Shown here: positions 11,916-21,555 of the stretch, piece after piece | Numbering within the stretch: the stretch's first letter is position 1 | How the letters are laid out: each line of letters begins with the position of its first letter | DNA from: Parahaliea mediterranea | GTDB lineage: Bacteria; Pseudomonadota; Gammaproteobacteria; Pseudomonadales; Halieaceae | Assembly (NCBI RefSeq): GCF_003402235.1 | Contig: NZ_QEWO01000009.1 | Coordinates: 1 to 64,000 of the forward strand | DNA length: 64,000 nt | Reading direction: 5' to 3' | Made by a program: the position numbers and the translations under genes | The notes under the pieces: generated by a model | Told to the model about the DNA's origin: nothing | The model's input: only the letters and a program-made list of their open reading frames with translations | Database searches by the model: none

Positions 11916-12650
11916 ATGACCCGCGCCGCCGCTGTCACCGCCCTGCTGGCACTGGCCTTTGCCCCGGTGGCCTTTGTGCCTGCGGCCCGGGCCGAGTGCA
12001 GCTGCCTGTGGCAGGGCAGCTTCGACGAGGTGCAGGGCGACACCGACCTGGTGCTGAGCGGCACCGTGATTGCCACCCGCGGCAACTCCATTGACGTCTA
12101 CGTGGATCGCGAACTGCGCGGCGGTGACGGCAGCAAGGAAGTGCGCGTATGGCTGAAGACCGGCGACTACTGCCGCCCCGAGGTGGAGGCCTTCCCCATC
12201 GGCAGCCAGTGGGTCATGGCGCTGCACGCCATTACCGAGGATGTGCCCGGCGGCTTTAACCCCCATACCCCCAATGTCAGCTACGGCCGTATTGGCGACT
12301 ACCAGCTCTCTGCCTGCGGCGGCTACTGGCTCAGCCGCACCGGCGACTGGGTGACTGGCAACCTGGTGGATGCCCCGCGCTGGTCGCGGGAAGTGGATAT
12401 GACGCCAGTGATGCTCGACCTGGTGGCCGCCTTTGTGCGCGGCGAAGTGGCGGCCGAGGCCCTGCTCGCCGCCAGCCAGGAAGACCCGACCCTGCGCGAC
12501 CTCAAACTGGATACCCGCTCCTTCCTGCGCTATGGGCCGGACGACGCCGAGTCGCCTGCTGCACCCGCTGCCCAGGAGACTGCCCAAGAGACCGCCCCAG
12601 AAGACGTGCAGGAAAACGCCCACGCGCGCGAAGAACAAAACGGCGACTGA
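11916..12650 (+). CDS. Secreted protein of unknown function
   Basis: A 244-residue product with a clear signal peptide (about 1-25, ending in ARAEC). The mature part starts with CSC and carries two further cysteines, one in the CRPEV segment and one in SACGG, so disulfides are likely. The region about 30-110 (LSGTVI ... VYVDRELRG ... VRVWLKTGDYCRP) suggests a small beta-barrel like the OB/NTR folds of TIMP-like domains; this is a weak guess. An Ala/Glu/Gln-rich tail ends the protein. The ATG lies 4 bases after the hemB stop, suggesting cotranscription. Function not recognised. Confidence 0.7.
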   Translation: MTRAAAVTALLALAFAPVAFVPAARAECSCLWQGSFDEVQGDTDLVLSGTVIATRGNSIDVYVDRELRGGDGSKEVRVWLKTGDYCRPEVEAFPIGSQWVMALHAITEDVPGGFNPHTPNVSYGRIGDYQLSACGGYWLSRTGDWVTGNLVDAPRWSREVDMTPVMLDLVAAFVRGEVAAEALLAASQEDPTLRDLKLDTRSFLRYGPDDAESPAAPAAQETAQETAPEDVQENAHAREEQNGD

Positions 12651-12654
12651 GCCC

Positions 12655-13251
12655 CTAGCGCCGCTCGCGCGCCTTCAGCCCCAGCAGTTCATCCAGCATC
12701 ATCAGCGACAGCCCCCAGATGCGCCGACCCTCGTAAAAGTAGCAGGGCAGCGTCAGCTTCAACCGCCCGCGCTCCCACACCATGGTCTGCCGGTTGTCGG
12801 CATTCAGCAACAGGGCCAGCGGCACCCAGACCACCTCCGCCACCTCGTAGTTGGGCGTAAAGTCCACCTCCTGCTCCAGGCGAAAGACAAAGGGGCTGAC
12901 CGCCAAACCCAGCACGCCCCAGCGGGGCCGGGCGCGAATATCCGACAGGCGGCCGATATAGCGCGCGCAGTCGGCCAGGCGCACGCCCACTTCCTCTTCC
13001 GTTTCGCGGTTGGCCACGGCAAAACCGTGGGCATCCACCGGATCCATACGCCCGCCCGGAAAGGCCATGTGGCCGGACCACGGGTCCCCTTTCCGTTCCG
13101 CGCGCTTGATCATTAGAATATGCGGCCCACCCTGGTGCTGGCCGAGGATCATGGCCACTGCCGAGCGCTGCATAAAGCGCCGTAGGAATTTGCGGCGCGG
13201 CCGGTGATGCTGCAGGCGGTTTTCAATGCGCTGTAACGAGGGTGTCGACAC
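12655..13251 (-). CDS. NUDIX hydrolase, CoA pyrophosphatase type (NudL-like)
   Basis: Expected to hydrolyse CoA or related nucleoside diphosphate compounds. The Nudix box is seen as GGRMDPVD followed by RETEEEVG. Asp stands at the first acidic position of the box, as in the CoA-specific NudL/YeaB group, which also matches the preceding RAERKGDPWSGHMAFPGG block. A GTG at 13251 (198-residue product) with an upstream GGA is chosen, since the longer open frame adds about 30 residues of low-complexity sequence. It is convergent with the secreted protein gene, 4 bases apart. Confidence 0.85.
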   Translation of the reverse strand: MSTPSLQRIENRLQHHRPRRKFLRRFMQRSAVAMILGQHQGGPHILMIKRAERKGDPWSGHMAFPGGRMDPVDAHGFAVANRETEEEVGVRLADCARYIGRLSDIRARPRWGVLGLAVSPFVFRLEQEVDFTPNYEVAEVVWVPLALLLNADNRQTMVWERGRLKLTLPCYFYEGRRIWGLSLMMLDELLGLKARERR

Positions 13252-13346
13252 GGGGCGTCCATTTCCGTTGCTGGCCAACGGATTAAGCCAGCCGCCCCTT
13301 CGCGAAACAAGCCCGCGGCGCACCGGCGCCGCCCCAGGACAGCCCA

Positions 13347-14825
13347 ATGAACTCAGCCCTGCTCTCGCTGCGCCAACTCAGCCTTGTCTACCGCGCCCTG
13401 CCGGTGTTGCACGAACTGGACTGGCGCATAGAACCCGGCCAGCAGTGGGCCTGCATCGGCCCCAATGGCGCCGGCAAAACCAGCCTTGCCCGGGTGCTCA
13501 GCGGACAGACCAGCCAATACGCCGGCACCTGCGAGCGCGGTGGCACCCTGCAACAAAAGGGCGTGGCCTATGTCTGCTTTGAACAGGCGCGGGCCCTGTG
13601 CGAGCGGGACAAAAAACTCGATGACTCGGAGTTTCGCGCCGACGCCAGCGACCCCGGCACCCGGGTGCAGGACTTCATCCTCGGCAAACAGCCGCCGCAC
13701 GACGCGTTTTTGCACTGGGTAGAACGCCTGCGCATGGGCCATATCCTCCAGCGCGGCCTGCGCTACATCTCCACCGGCGAGATGCGCAAGACCCTGCTGC
13801 TGGCGGCCATCCTCAGCGAACCCGGCCTGCTGATTCTGGACAGCCCCCTGGATGGCCTGGACGCCAGCGCCCAGGCCGAGCTGGCGCTGGTCATTGACGA
13901 GCTGCTCTCATCCGGCCTGCCGCTGCTACTGCTGTGCCGCAGCCTGGCGGACATCCCCGTGGGCATTACCCACCTGCTGGTGCTGAACGAGGGCCAGATA
14001 CTTGCCAGCGGCCCGCGGCAGGCGGTGCAGGCCAATGCCGCCGTGCAACAGCTGATGAACCCGCCGCTGCCGCCGCTGGGGGAGCTGCCCCCGGTGGCCG
14101 AGCGGCCCTATACCCTGCCCTCGCATGGCCCCCTGCTGGCCCTGCACAATGTGGCGGTGCGCTACGGCGACACCACGGTGCTGGAAGGTCTCGACTGGGT
14201 GTTCGAGCGGCACCAGCACTGCTGCATTGCCGGACCCAACGGCTGTGGCAAAACCACCCTGCTCAGCCTCATCACCGGTGACAACCACAAGGCCTATGGC
14301 CAGGACATCACCCTGTTCGGCCTGCGCCGGGGCTCCGGCGAAAGCGTGTGGGACATCAAGCAGAAATACGGTTTGCTGGACACCCAGCTGCAGCTCAACT
14401 TCAAGCAGCGCATGGGCGTGCTGGACGTGGTGATTTCCGGTTTTTTCGACAGCCTCGGCCTGTACGACGACTATGGCGACCAGCAGCGCCACCGGGCCGA
14501 GCACTGGCTGCGGGCCCTGGGGATGCAAAACTATGTGCGCGAGCGCTTCGACGCCCTGTCCTTCGGGCTGCAGCGCATGGTGCTGCTGGCGCGGGCCATG
14601 GTGAAGTCGCCGGCCATCCTCATTCTTGACGAGCCCACCCTGGGCCTGGACAGCCACCACCGCGCACTGATGCTGCGGGCGATTGACCATATCGCCGGCG
14701 ACAGCGACACCCGCATTATTTTTGTCAGCCACAGCGCGGGCGATACGCCGCGCTGCATCAACCAGTTCCTGACCTTTGAGCCCGCTGGCGAGGGCTATCG
14801 CGTGCGCTGCGACAACCGCGACTGA
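13347..14825 (+). CDS. ATP-binding protein with two ABC domains (ModF/PhrA-like)
   Basis: A 492-residue soluble protein made of two fused ABC ATPase domains. Walker A motifs are GPNGAGKTS (N-terminal half) and GPNGCGKTT (C-terminal half). Walker B motifs are LLILDSPLDGLD and ILILDEPTLGLD. The ABC signatures are degenerate (STGEMRK, SFGLQRM). No membrane partner is encoded nearby. The layout matches ModF/PhrA, linked to molybdate or photorepair in E. coli, but the true role is not settled. It starts 96 bases from the divergent Nudix gene. Confidence 0.85.
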   Translation: MNSALLSLRQLSLVYRALPVLHELDWRIEPGQQWACIGPNGAGKTSLARVLSGQTSQYAGTCERGGTLQQKGVAYVCFEQARALCERDKKLDDSEFRADASDPGTRVQDFILGKQPPHDAFLHWVERLRMGHILQRGLRYISTGEMRKTLLLAAILSEPGLLILDSPLDGLDASAQAELALVIDELLSSGLPLLLLCRSLADIPVGITHLLVLNEGQILASGPRQAVQANAAVQQLMNPPLPPLGELPPVAERPYTLPSHGPLLALHNVAVRYGDTTVLEGLDWVFERHQHCCIAGPNGCGKTTLLSLITGDNHKAYGQDITLFGLRRGSGESVWDIKQKYGLLDTQLQLNFKQRMGVLDVVISGFFDSLGLYDDYGDQQRHRAEHWLRALGMQNYVRERFDALSFGLQRMVLLARAMVKSPAILILDEPTLGLDSHHRALMLRAIDHIAGDSDTRIIFVSHSAGDTPRCINQFLTFEPAGEGYRVRCDNRD

Positions 14826-14833
14826 ATGCGACC

Positions 14834-15298
14834 CTACTGGGCGAGTGCGCGCAACTGGCCGCACTCACTGCCGCCGTGGCAGTACAGCAAGCCGCGCTCG
14901 GCGGTGGCCCGGGCCTGGCTGGTATCGCCCTTGGCGGCGTAGGTTCTGGCCAGGGCCAGATAGACCTCGGCACTGTCCGGGTCAATGCGCTGGGCGCGCT
15001 CCAGCAGCGCCAGCGCCTGCTCGTAATCCCCACCTGCAGAGGCCTGCTCTGCCCGCGCCAGCAGCGGGCCGTAGGCATTGCTGGCATTGGGCTCCGGCGG
15101 GCGGGGCTGGCTCGGCTGCGCCGGCGGGGTGGGGGGCTGGGTAGAGGGCTGGCCGGGCGCCGGTGCGCCAGGCTCCGGTGCCGGGCGGGTCTCAACCGGC
15201 GCCGGCTGGCGCCCGGGGGTGCTGTAGATGGAGCAGGCGCCAAGCCACAGGCACAGGCTGGCCAGCAGCAACTGCCGGCTGAAGGAGCGGACGTTCAT
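14834..15298 (-). CDS. Lipoprotein with TPR-like repeat
   Basis: A 154-residue envelope lipoprotein. It has a signal peptide with a lipobox (LGAC, Cys about 22), then a long Pro/Gln/Ala-rich spacer, then two TPR-like helical repeats (about 83-140: YGPLLARAEQA, YEQALALLERAQRIDPDS, YLALARTYAAKGD). The start ATG overlaps the mrcB stop (TAATG), so translation is coupled. A small TPR lipoprotein gene also follows mrcB in Pseudomonas. A role in activating or placing PBP1b is plausible by analogy with other outer-membrane PBP activators, but not shown. Confidence 0.85.
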   Translation of the reverse strand: MNVRSFSRQLLLASLCLWLGACSIYSTPGRQPAPVETRPAPEPGAPAPGQPSTQPPTPPAQPSQPRPPEPNASNAYGPLLARAEQASAGGDYEQALALLERAQRIDPDSAEVYLALARTYAAKGDTSQARATAERGLLYCHGGSECGQLRALAQ

Positions 15299-17553
15299 TA
15301 GTTTTCTCCACCAAAGAGGGACTGGAACCAGTCTTTGATTCCACTGCTACGGGAGGCGCAGTTGGTGCGTTTGCGCGGCTCCGAGTGTTCAATAAAGGGC
15401 ATCATGCGGGCATCCGGGCAACCCTCGCCGGTCAGCATGCCGTTGCTGTCGTCAATCCAGAACGGCGCCATGCCATCGGGCATGCGATAGGCCAGCGAAC
15501 GCTCGCTGGCGCGGGCCATGAAGTGCGCCCAGATTTTCAGCGCGCCGGAGCTGCCGGTGAGCCCGGTGCCGCCGTTGTCGTCGCGGCCGATCCAGGTCAC
15601 CGCCAGCAGGTCGCCGGAGAAGCCGGCAAACCAGGAGTCGCGCCCGTCGTTGGTGGTGCCGGTTTTGCCCGCCACGGCAAAATCCTCGGGCAGGTAGCGG
15701 TACACACCGCGGCCGGTGCCCTCGCGCACCACTTCGCGCAGGGCGTAGTGCAGCAGGTGCACGGCCTGCAGGCCCACCGTGCGGTCGTACTCCAGCGGGT
15801 AGCGGCGCAGGGCCTCGCCGTTGGCATCGACAATGTCGCGAATGCTGCGCAGCGGCATACGGAAGCCGCCGGCGGCTATGCTCTGGTACATGGCCGCCAT
15901 GTCCATCGGGGTGTAGGCGCCGGCGCCAAGGGTCAGGGCGGGCACCTCGGGAATCTCCCCTTCAATGCCCAGCCGGCGCAGCATATCCACCACGTGCTCC
16001 AGCCCCAGCTCCATTCCCAGGCGGGCGGTGGCCAGGTTGTAGGAGTTGGCCAGGGCCCGGTGCAGCAGCACATCGCCGTGCGCCTGGCGGTCGAAATTGC
16101 GCGGCTCCCACACGGAATTGTTGGGGCCGGCCACCTGCAGCTCGGTATCCGACAGGGGGGTGGCCAGGGTGTAGCGCTGGGGCTGCTCCAGCGCGGTGAG
16201 GTAAACCGCCGGCTTAAGCAGGGACCCGGCCGGGCGCCGGGCGTCCAGGGCGCGGTTGAAGCCGGCATAGCGCACCTCACGTCCGCCCACCACCGCCGCC
16301 ACTTCGCCGGTGTCAAAGCGGGTCACCACGGTGGCTGATTCCAGCTCGTCGCCGTTCTTGAGTTGCTTCAGCACCTCGCCGGTGGAGCGCTCCACCTGGC
16401 GCTGCAGAATCGGGTCAAAGGCGGTAAAAATGCTGAGGCCCAGGGTGGTGAGATCCTCTTCCCGGTACTCCTGTCGCAGCTGCCGGCGCACCAGGTCGAG
16501 GTAGGCGGGGAAGCTATCGCGAATGCGCTGGTTGTTATTCAGGCCAAGGGGCATGGCCTGGGCCACGGTGGCCTGCTCCGGGGAGATCACCTGCTGCTCG
16601 GCCATCACATCCAGCACCAGGTTACGCCGCTCGCGGGCGCGCTCGGGGTTGCGCAGGGGGTTGTAGAGCGACGGCCCCTTGATCATGCCGATCAGCAGCG
16701 CCTGCTGGTGCAAACCGAGCTGCTCCAGCGGGGTGTCAAAATAGTGCCGCGCCGCCAGTGCCAGGCCGTGGATGGCCCGCGGGCCTTCCTGGCCCAGGTA
16801 CACCTCGTTGATATAGCTTTCGAGGATCTGGTCTTTGTCGTAGTGCAAATCCAGCAACACCGCCATCAACAGCTCGGTGAGCTTGCGGATGTAGGTGCGC
16901 TCGGGCGTCAGGTAGTAGTTCTTCACCAGCTGCTGGGTGATGGTGCTGCCGCCGGCCACCACCGCGCCCGAACGCAGGTTGCTGAAGGCCGCCCGCAGAA
17001 TGCCGGTAATGGAAAAGCCCCAGTGGTCGTAGAAGTTCTGGTCTTCCACCGCCAGCAGCCCCATGCGCAGGCTCTCCGGCACATCGTCCAGGCGCACCAG
17101 AATGCGGTCTTCGCCGTGGGAGGGGTAGATGCCGCCTATCTGGACCGGGTCCAGGCGCATCAGGTCAATATTGGCCCCGCCACCGCGCAGGCTCACCACC
17201 CGGCCGCCACCGATATCCACCCGCACCCGCTGCGGCGATTCCCGCTCGCCGGGGAAGTCGAAGCCGCGTGTGTAAATGTCGAAGCGGTTGCCGGCCCGGC
17301 TCACCTGCCCCGGGTTGTTCAGGCGTGCCACCTTGCGATAGCCCAGCACCTCCAGCTCGTAGGCCAGGTCGTCGGTGGCCACCGGCGCCCCCACAAACAG
17401 CTCCAGCGGCCGGGCGTACACCTTGGCGGGCAATTCCCACATCTTGTCGGTGAAGGTGGAGGTGATTTTGGCATCCAGGTACACCATCACCAGCCCAAAC
17501 AGGACCAGCAGGGTAATCAGGACTTTCAGCAGGGGGCGGCGGGTTTTCGGCAT
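15298..17553 (-). CDS. mrcB: Penicillin-binding protein 1B (bifunctional transglycosylase/transpeptidase)
   Basis: Class A PBP that polymerises and cross-links peptidoglycan. From the ATG at 17553 it has 751 residues: a membrane anchor (about 10-26), a UB2H-type domain (about 60-140), and a GT51 domain with the catalytic Glu in AVEDQNFYDHWG (E170). The transpeptidase domain has Ser444 and Lys447 of SLLK, SYN (504-506) and KTGT (630-633). The open frame reaches 42 codons further upstream, but that part lacks homology and overlaps the divergent kinase gene. The stop is fused to the start of the lipoprotein gene. Confidence 0.95.
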   Translation of the reverse strand: MPKTRRPLLKVLITLLVLFGLVMVYLDAKITSTFTDKMWELPAKVYARPLELFVGAPVATDDLAYELEVLGYRKVARLNNPGQVSRAGNRFDIYTRGFDFPGERESPQRVRVDIGGGRVVSLRGGGANIDLMRLDPVQIGGIYPSHGEDRILVRLDDVPESLRMGLLAVEDQNFYDHWGFSITGILRAAFSNLRSGAVVAGGSTITQQLVKNYYLTPERTYIRKLTELLMAVLLDLHYDKDQILESYINEVYLGQEGPRAIHGLALAARHYFDTPLEQLGLHQQALLIGMIKGPSLYNPLRNPERARERRNLVLDVMAEQQVISPEQATVAQAMPLGLNNNQRIRDSFPAYLDLVRRQLRQEYREEDLTTLGLSIFTAFDPILQRQVERSTGEVLKQLKNGDELESATVVTRFDTGEVAAVVGGREVRYAGFNRALDARRPAGSLLKPAVYLTALEQPQRYTLATPLSDTELQVAGPNNSVWEPRNFDRQAHGDVLLHRALANSYNLATARLGMELGLEHVVDMLRRLGIEGEIPEVPALTLGAGAYTPMDMAAMYQSIAAGGFRMPLRSIRDIVDANGEALRRYPLEYDRTVGLQAVHLLHYALREVVREGTGRGVYRYLPEDFAVAGKTGTTNDGRDSWFAGFSGDLLAVTWIGRDDNGGTGLTGSSGALKIWAHFMARASERSLAYRMPDGMAPFWIDDSNGMLTGEGCPDARMMPFIEHSEPRKRTNCASRSSGIKDWFQSLFGGEN

Positions 17554-17642
17554 GGGGTGCGAGTGTACAACAGGGCGCCTTTCAATTGGCATGAGGATGG
17601 GGATAATAGCGGGCTTCTTTTCCGGGGAAAAAGGCAGAAAGC

Positions 17643-18644
17643 ATGAAGAAGTACTGGGCCTATGGCATCGGCGCCGCACTGGTGGACACGGAAATCCAGG
17701 TGGAGGACAGCGACCTGGCGCGCATGGGCGTGGAAAAGGCCCTGATGACGCTGGTGGACGAGGCCCGCCAGGCGCAACTGCTTGAGCACCTGCAGGATCA
17801 CCTGGTGCACGCCGGCCACGCCAGTGGCGGCAGCGCCGGCAATTCGATGATTGCCACCGCCCAGTTCGGCGGCCCGACCTTCATGTCCTGCAAAGTGTCC
17901 GACGACGCCTACGGCGATATCTACATCGCCGACCTGGAAGCCGCCGGGGTGGACCACTGCCTAAAAAACGGCCGCGAACCCGGCACCACCGGCAAATGCC
18001 TGGTGCTCATTTCCCCGGATGCCGAGCGCAGCATGAACACCTTCCTCGGCATTTCGGAAACCCTCAGCGTACAACAGCTGGACCCGGCGGCCATTGCCGA
18101 TTCCGAGTACCTGTACATCGAGGGCTACCTGGTTACCTCCCCCACCGGCCGCGCCGCCGCCGTGCGCGCCCGGGAACTGGCCGAGGCCGCCGGGGTAAAA
18201 ACCGCGCTCAGCTTCTCTGACCCGGGCATGGTGGAATTCTTCCGCGACGGCATGCAGGCGATTATCGGCACCCAGCTGGACCTGATTTTCTGCAACGAGG
18301 AAGAGGCCAAGGGCTGGGCCCAGACCACTGACCTGGAGGCGGCGATCACCGCCCTCAAGGACGTGGCCCGCAGCTTTGTCATCACCCGGGGCGCCGATGG
18401 CGCCATCACCTTTGATGGCGAAACCCGCAGTGAAGTGGCCTCAATCAAGGTGAAGGCGGTGGATACCAACGGCGCCGGCGATATGTTTGCCGGGGCTTTC
18501 CTGTACGCCCTGGGCCGCGGCGAAAGCTACGCCCGCGCCGCCGAGTTCGCCAGCCTGGCGGCGGGCAAGGTGGTCACCCACTACGGCCCACGGCTGCCGG
18601 CGGCGGACTACCCGGCCCTGCGGGACGCCTTCTTCAGCGCCTGA
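17643..18644 (+). CDS. PfkB-family sugar/adenosine kinase
   Basis: A 333-residue cytosolic kinase of the ribokinase family. It has the GG-containing substrate region (ASGGSAGNSMIATAQFGG) and the C-terminal PfkB signature DTNGAGDMFAGAFLYAL, whose Asp acts as the catalytic base. Similar proteins are annotated as adenosine kinase or fructokinase-like; the substrate cannot be read from the sequence. It is divergent from mrcB and ends directly against the convergent polB stop. Confidence 0.88.
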   Translation: MKKYWAYGIGAALVDTEIQVEDSDLARMGVEKALMTLVDEARQAQLLEHLQDHLVHAGHASGGSAGNSMIATAQFGGPTFMSCKVSDDAYGDIYIADLEAAGVDHCLKNGREPGTTGKCLVLISPDAERSMNTFLGISETLSVQQLDPAAIADSEYLYIEGYLVTSPTGRAAAVRARELAEAAGVKTALSFSDPGMVEFFRDGMQAIIGTQLDLIFCNEEEAKGWAQTTDLEAAITALKDVARSFVITRGADGAITFDGETRSEVASIKVKAVDTNGAGDMFAGAFLYALGRGESYARAAEFASLAAGKVVTHYGPRLPAADYPALRDAFFSA

Positions 18645-20990
18645 TCAAAGCGCGAACAGGTCGATCTGCTGGTCCACCAGCTCCGCAAAAGAGGTGCCGA
18701 CAAACAGCAGGATGCCATCGGCCACCGGCTGCAATTGGCGGTCGACATAGTGCTGGTAATCCAGCGCTGCCGCCGGCGCCGCCGCAGGCTCCGCCCCACC
18801 CTGGGTGATTACGTACTCCACCCAGCTCCCCCGGGAGGGCCGGTTTAAGCCCCGCGCCTCATACAGCCGCGCCGCCTGCACATGGGGCGGCACATTGCGC
18901 GCGTAGTCCGCCAGCGGGCGCCGCAGGCGTTTGCGATACACCAGCTCGGCATCACACCGGCCGGCGCGTAGCGCCTCCACCTGCTGTTTGACGTAGTGCG
19001 CAAAGGGCTCGCCGGCAAACACCCGGCGGTACAGCTCCTGCTGAAAATCCCGCGCCAGGCGGGTCCAGTCGGTGCGCACGTTCTCCAGGCCCTTGAACAC
19101 CAGCCGGTCACCATCGGGGCCTTCCACCACGCCGGCGTAGCGCTTTTTACTGCCCTTGTCGGAGCCGCGCACGGTGGGCATGAGAAAGCGCCGGTAGTGG
19201 GTTTCAAACTCCAGCTCCAGCGCGCACTCCAGGCCAAATTCTTCGGCAATGCGCTGGCGCCACCAGCGGTTCAGCTCCACTTGCAGGGCGCGCCCGGCGG
19301 CCTGGGCCTCGGCACTGGAAGTGGCGCTCTGCACCCACACAAATACCGAATCGGTATCGCCGTAGATCACCCGGTGCCCCAGCGCTTCTATGCGATCGCG
19401 GCTGCGCTTGAGTATCTCGTGGCCGCGGCGGGTGATGGAGCTGGCCAGCCGCGCATCAAAAAAGCGACAGCCAGTGGAGCCGAGCACCCCGTAGAAGGAG
19501 TTCATAATGATCTTGATGGCCTGGGACAGGGGCGCATCGGCGGCGGCCTTGGCGGCATCCCGCAGCTGCCACAACTCGCCGATCAGCGCCGGCAGGATGG
19601 CGCCGTGCCTGGCAAAGCGCGCCGCCAGAAAGCCCGGCACCGTGGCGTCGGCGTCCAGCTCGCCACTCACCCCCAGCGCCAGCCCCATGGGGTCAATGCA
19701 AAAAGTGCGAATAATGCTGGGGTACAGGCTTTTAAAGTCCAACACCAGCACGTGGTCGTAGATGCCGGGCTCGGAATCCAGCACATAGCCACCGGGGCTG
19801 GCGAGCAGTTCGCGGCTGGCGTTGGGGGCCACAAAACCGGCCCGGTGCAGACGCGGTAGGTAGAGGTTGTCGAAGGAGGCAACCGAGCCGCCAAGGCGGT
19901 CGATGTTAAGGCCGGTCATGGCGCTGCGGGCCAGGGCAAAGTCCAGCAGGCTGGTGGCGGCGAAAATGTCCGACACCAGTTCGCAGTCCTTCAGGTTGTA
20001 GGCCGCCAGGGCTGTCTTGTCCTCGCGAAACAGGCGGCCGATTTCCTCGCCCCGGTCGCCCCCCTGCAGCAGCTTGGCAGCGCCGAGAATCTCCCCCGCC
20101 ACGTGGTTGAGCGAGAAGCTCTCGAAGCGATAGAAAGCCGCCCGCAGCAGGTCGATGCCATCCAGCAGCACCCGCCCCGGCAGGCGCGCGGTGCGACGCT
20201 CGCCCTCTTCGTCCAGCTCGCGCCAGTGCACCGCTCGGCCCTCGCGCCCCAGGTTCAGGCGCAAACCGTACTTGTCCGCCACCCGCTGCAGATACCAGGT
20301 ATCAAAGTTGATGACGTTCCAGCCAATCAGCACATCCGGGTCGTAGGCGACAACAAAGTCCAGAAAGGCCAGCAGCAGGCCGCGCTCGCTGTCCACGGTT
20401 ACCACGTAGTCTGCGGTAGCGCCTGCACCGCGCATGAATACCCGACGCGTGGCCACCCCATCACGCAGGGCGTGCACGCCGATGGAGTAAAGCTCGATGC
20501 CCTGCATGGCGGTTTCAATATCAAATGACATCACCGCCAGCGGCGGCCGGCAGTCGCTGGGCTTCAAGACAGGATTGTGCGCAACGCCCTGGTGCAGCGC
20601 TCCCTCCACGCGGGCACCGCCGCGGATAAAGCGCTCCATCAGGTAGCGGTCCGCGGGGTTGATGTCCGCCTCCAGCGGGTCGCAGCCCAACTCGCGCAGG
20701 CGATCGGCCAGCCCCCGGGCCGCCCGGTGGGAGGTGCTGTACACCCCCACCACCGGCGCCATGTTGAAGGTGCGCAGCGCCAGGGGGCGGCACTCGGCCC
20801 CGCTGGCCGCCAGCAGCGCCTGCGCCCGCTCGGCCTCATCCGCCGCCAGAAAAAACACGCTGCGCTCGCCGCCAATGCGCACCTGCAGGGGGCCGGCGGC
20901 AGTGGCAAACCAGTATTCCAGCTCCAGGCCTTTGGTGCCGTCGCGCCAATCGCGGGTGAGCAGGAAACCTTCTCGGGCGTTTACGGACAA
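18645..20990 (-). CDS. polB: DNA polymerase II (family B)
   Basis: Repair and restart polymerase with 3'-5' proofreading. The product of about 781 residues has exonuclease motif I in SFDIETAM, polymerase motif A in DFKSLYPSI and motif C in YGDTDSVFV. A TTG at 20990 is taken as start: it has an AGG-type ribosome-binding site (CGAGGTATCT) and gives a length close to the 783 residues of E. coli PolB. The longer open frame lacks homology. In E. coli this gene is SOS controlled; no good LexA box is seen upstream here. Confidence 0.93.
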   Translation of the reverse strand: MSVNAREGFLLTRDWRDGTKGLELEYWFATAAGPLQVRIGGERSVFFLAADEAERAQALLAASGAECRPLALRTFNMAPVVGVYSTSHRAARGLADRLRELGCDPLEADINPADRYLMERFIRGGARVEGALHQGVAHNPVLKPSDCRPPLAVMSFDIETAMQGIELYSIGVHALRDGVATRRVFMRGAGATADYVVTVDSERGLLLAFLDFVVAYDPDVLIGWNVINFDTWYLQRVADKYGLRLNLGREGRAVHWRELDEEGERRTARLPGRVLLDGIDLLRAAFYRFESFSLNHVAGEILGAAKLLQGGDRGEEIGRLFREDKTALAAYNLKDCELVSDIFAATSLLDFALARSAMTGLNIDRLGGSVASFDNLYLPRLHRAGFVAPNASRELLASPGGYVLDSEPGIYDHVLVLDFKSLYPSIIRTFCIDPMGLALGVSGELDADATVPGFLAARFARHGAILPALIGELWQLRDAAKAAADAPLSQAIKIIMNSFYGVLGSTGCRFFDARLASSITRRGHEILKRSRDRIEALGHRVIYGDTDSVFVWVQSATSSAEAQAAGRALQVELNRWWRQRIAEEFGLECALELEFETHYRRFLMPTVRGSDKGSKKRYAGVVEGPDGDRLVFKGLENVRTDWTRLARDFQQELYRRVFAGEPFAHYVKQQVEALRAGRCDAELVYRKRLRRPLADYARNVPPHVQAARLYEARGLNRPSRGSWVEYVITQGGAEPAAAPAAALDYQHYVDRQLQPVADGILLFVGTSFAELVDQQIDLFAL

Positions 20991-21186
20991 AGATACCTCG
21001 GAGGCTGTTTTATACGGAGCGATAACCGCAGCGCTGCACAACACGCCGCCTACTTGAACCACCGGCCACAACGGCCTGTGCTATGCTCTGGCGTCACCTA
21101 TCACAGCGCCGCCGGCGGCCTGCCGGAGCCACTCCAGGGACGGCCAGCCAGTGGCGCAAGCGCGCCGAGCAATGGATGATGAATCG

Positions 21187-21531
21187 ATGAGCAAGCCTGT
21201 AATCAAGCAAGACCCTTTATACCAACTGCTGCGCAACGAGGACATCAAGGGCTTCAACGAGCAGCGTGACAAGCTGGACACCAGCGAGCTGAAAAGCGGC
21301 GACTACCGCGGCCGCGACCTGCGCAACATGAATGCCCGGGGGCTGGATTTCAGCAATTCCTACTTCCGCAATGCCGACCTGTCCGGCATCGACTTTCGCG
21401 AAACCAATATCGAAGGCGCCAGCCTGCTGGACGCCAAGCTCTCCGGCACCTATTTCCCCGAGGAAATCAGCGCCACCGAAATTCGCCTGTCCCTGGACAC
21501 CGGCACCCGCCTGCGCTACGACCGCCGCTGA
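21187..21531 (+). CDS. Pentapeptide-repeat protein
   Basis: A 114-residue protein with several A(D/N)LXX-type repeats in its middle (YRGRDLRNMNARGLDFSNS, FRNADLSGIDF, NIEGASLLDAKLSG), which should fold as a short right-handed beta-helix. The N-terminal 40 residues are charged and helical. No signal peptide. An alternative start at 21172 would add five residues. Function unknown; larger relatives mimic DNA and bind gyrase, but this one seems too short to infer that. Confidence 0.8.
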   Translation: MSKPVIKQDPLYQLLRNEDIKGFNEQRDKLDTSELKSGDYRGRDLRNMNARGLDFSNSYFRNADLSGIDFRETNIEGASLLDAKLSGTYFPEEISATEIRLSLDTGTRLRYDRR

Positions 21532-21555
21532 GCCAGCCCTGCCCCAAGGCGCCGT

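Noticed and set aside
20988-21130. Possible LexA box upstream of polB
   Set aside because: Only an ACAG half-site is found near the start; the other half does not fit CTGT at the required spacing.
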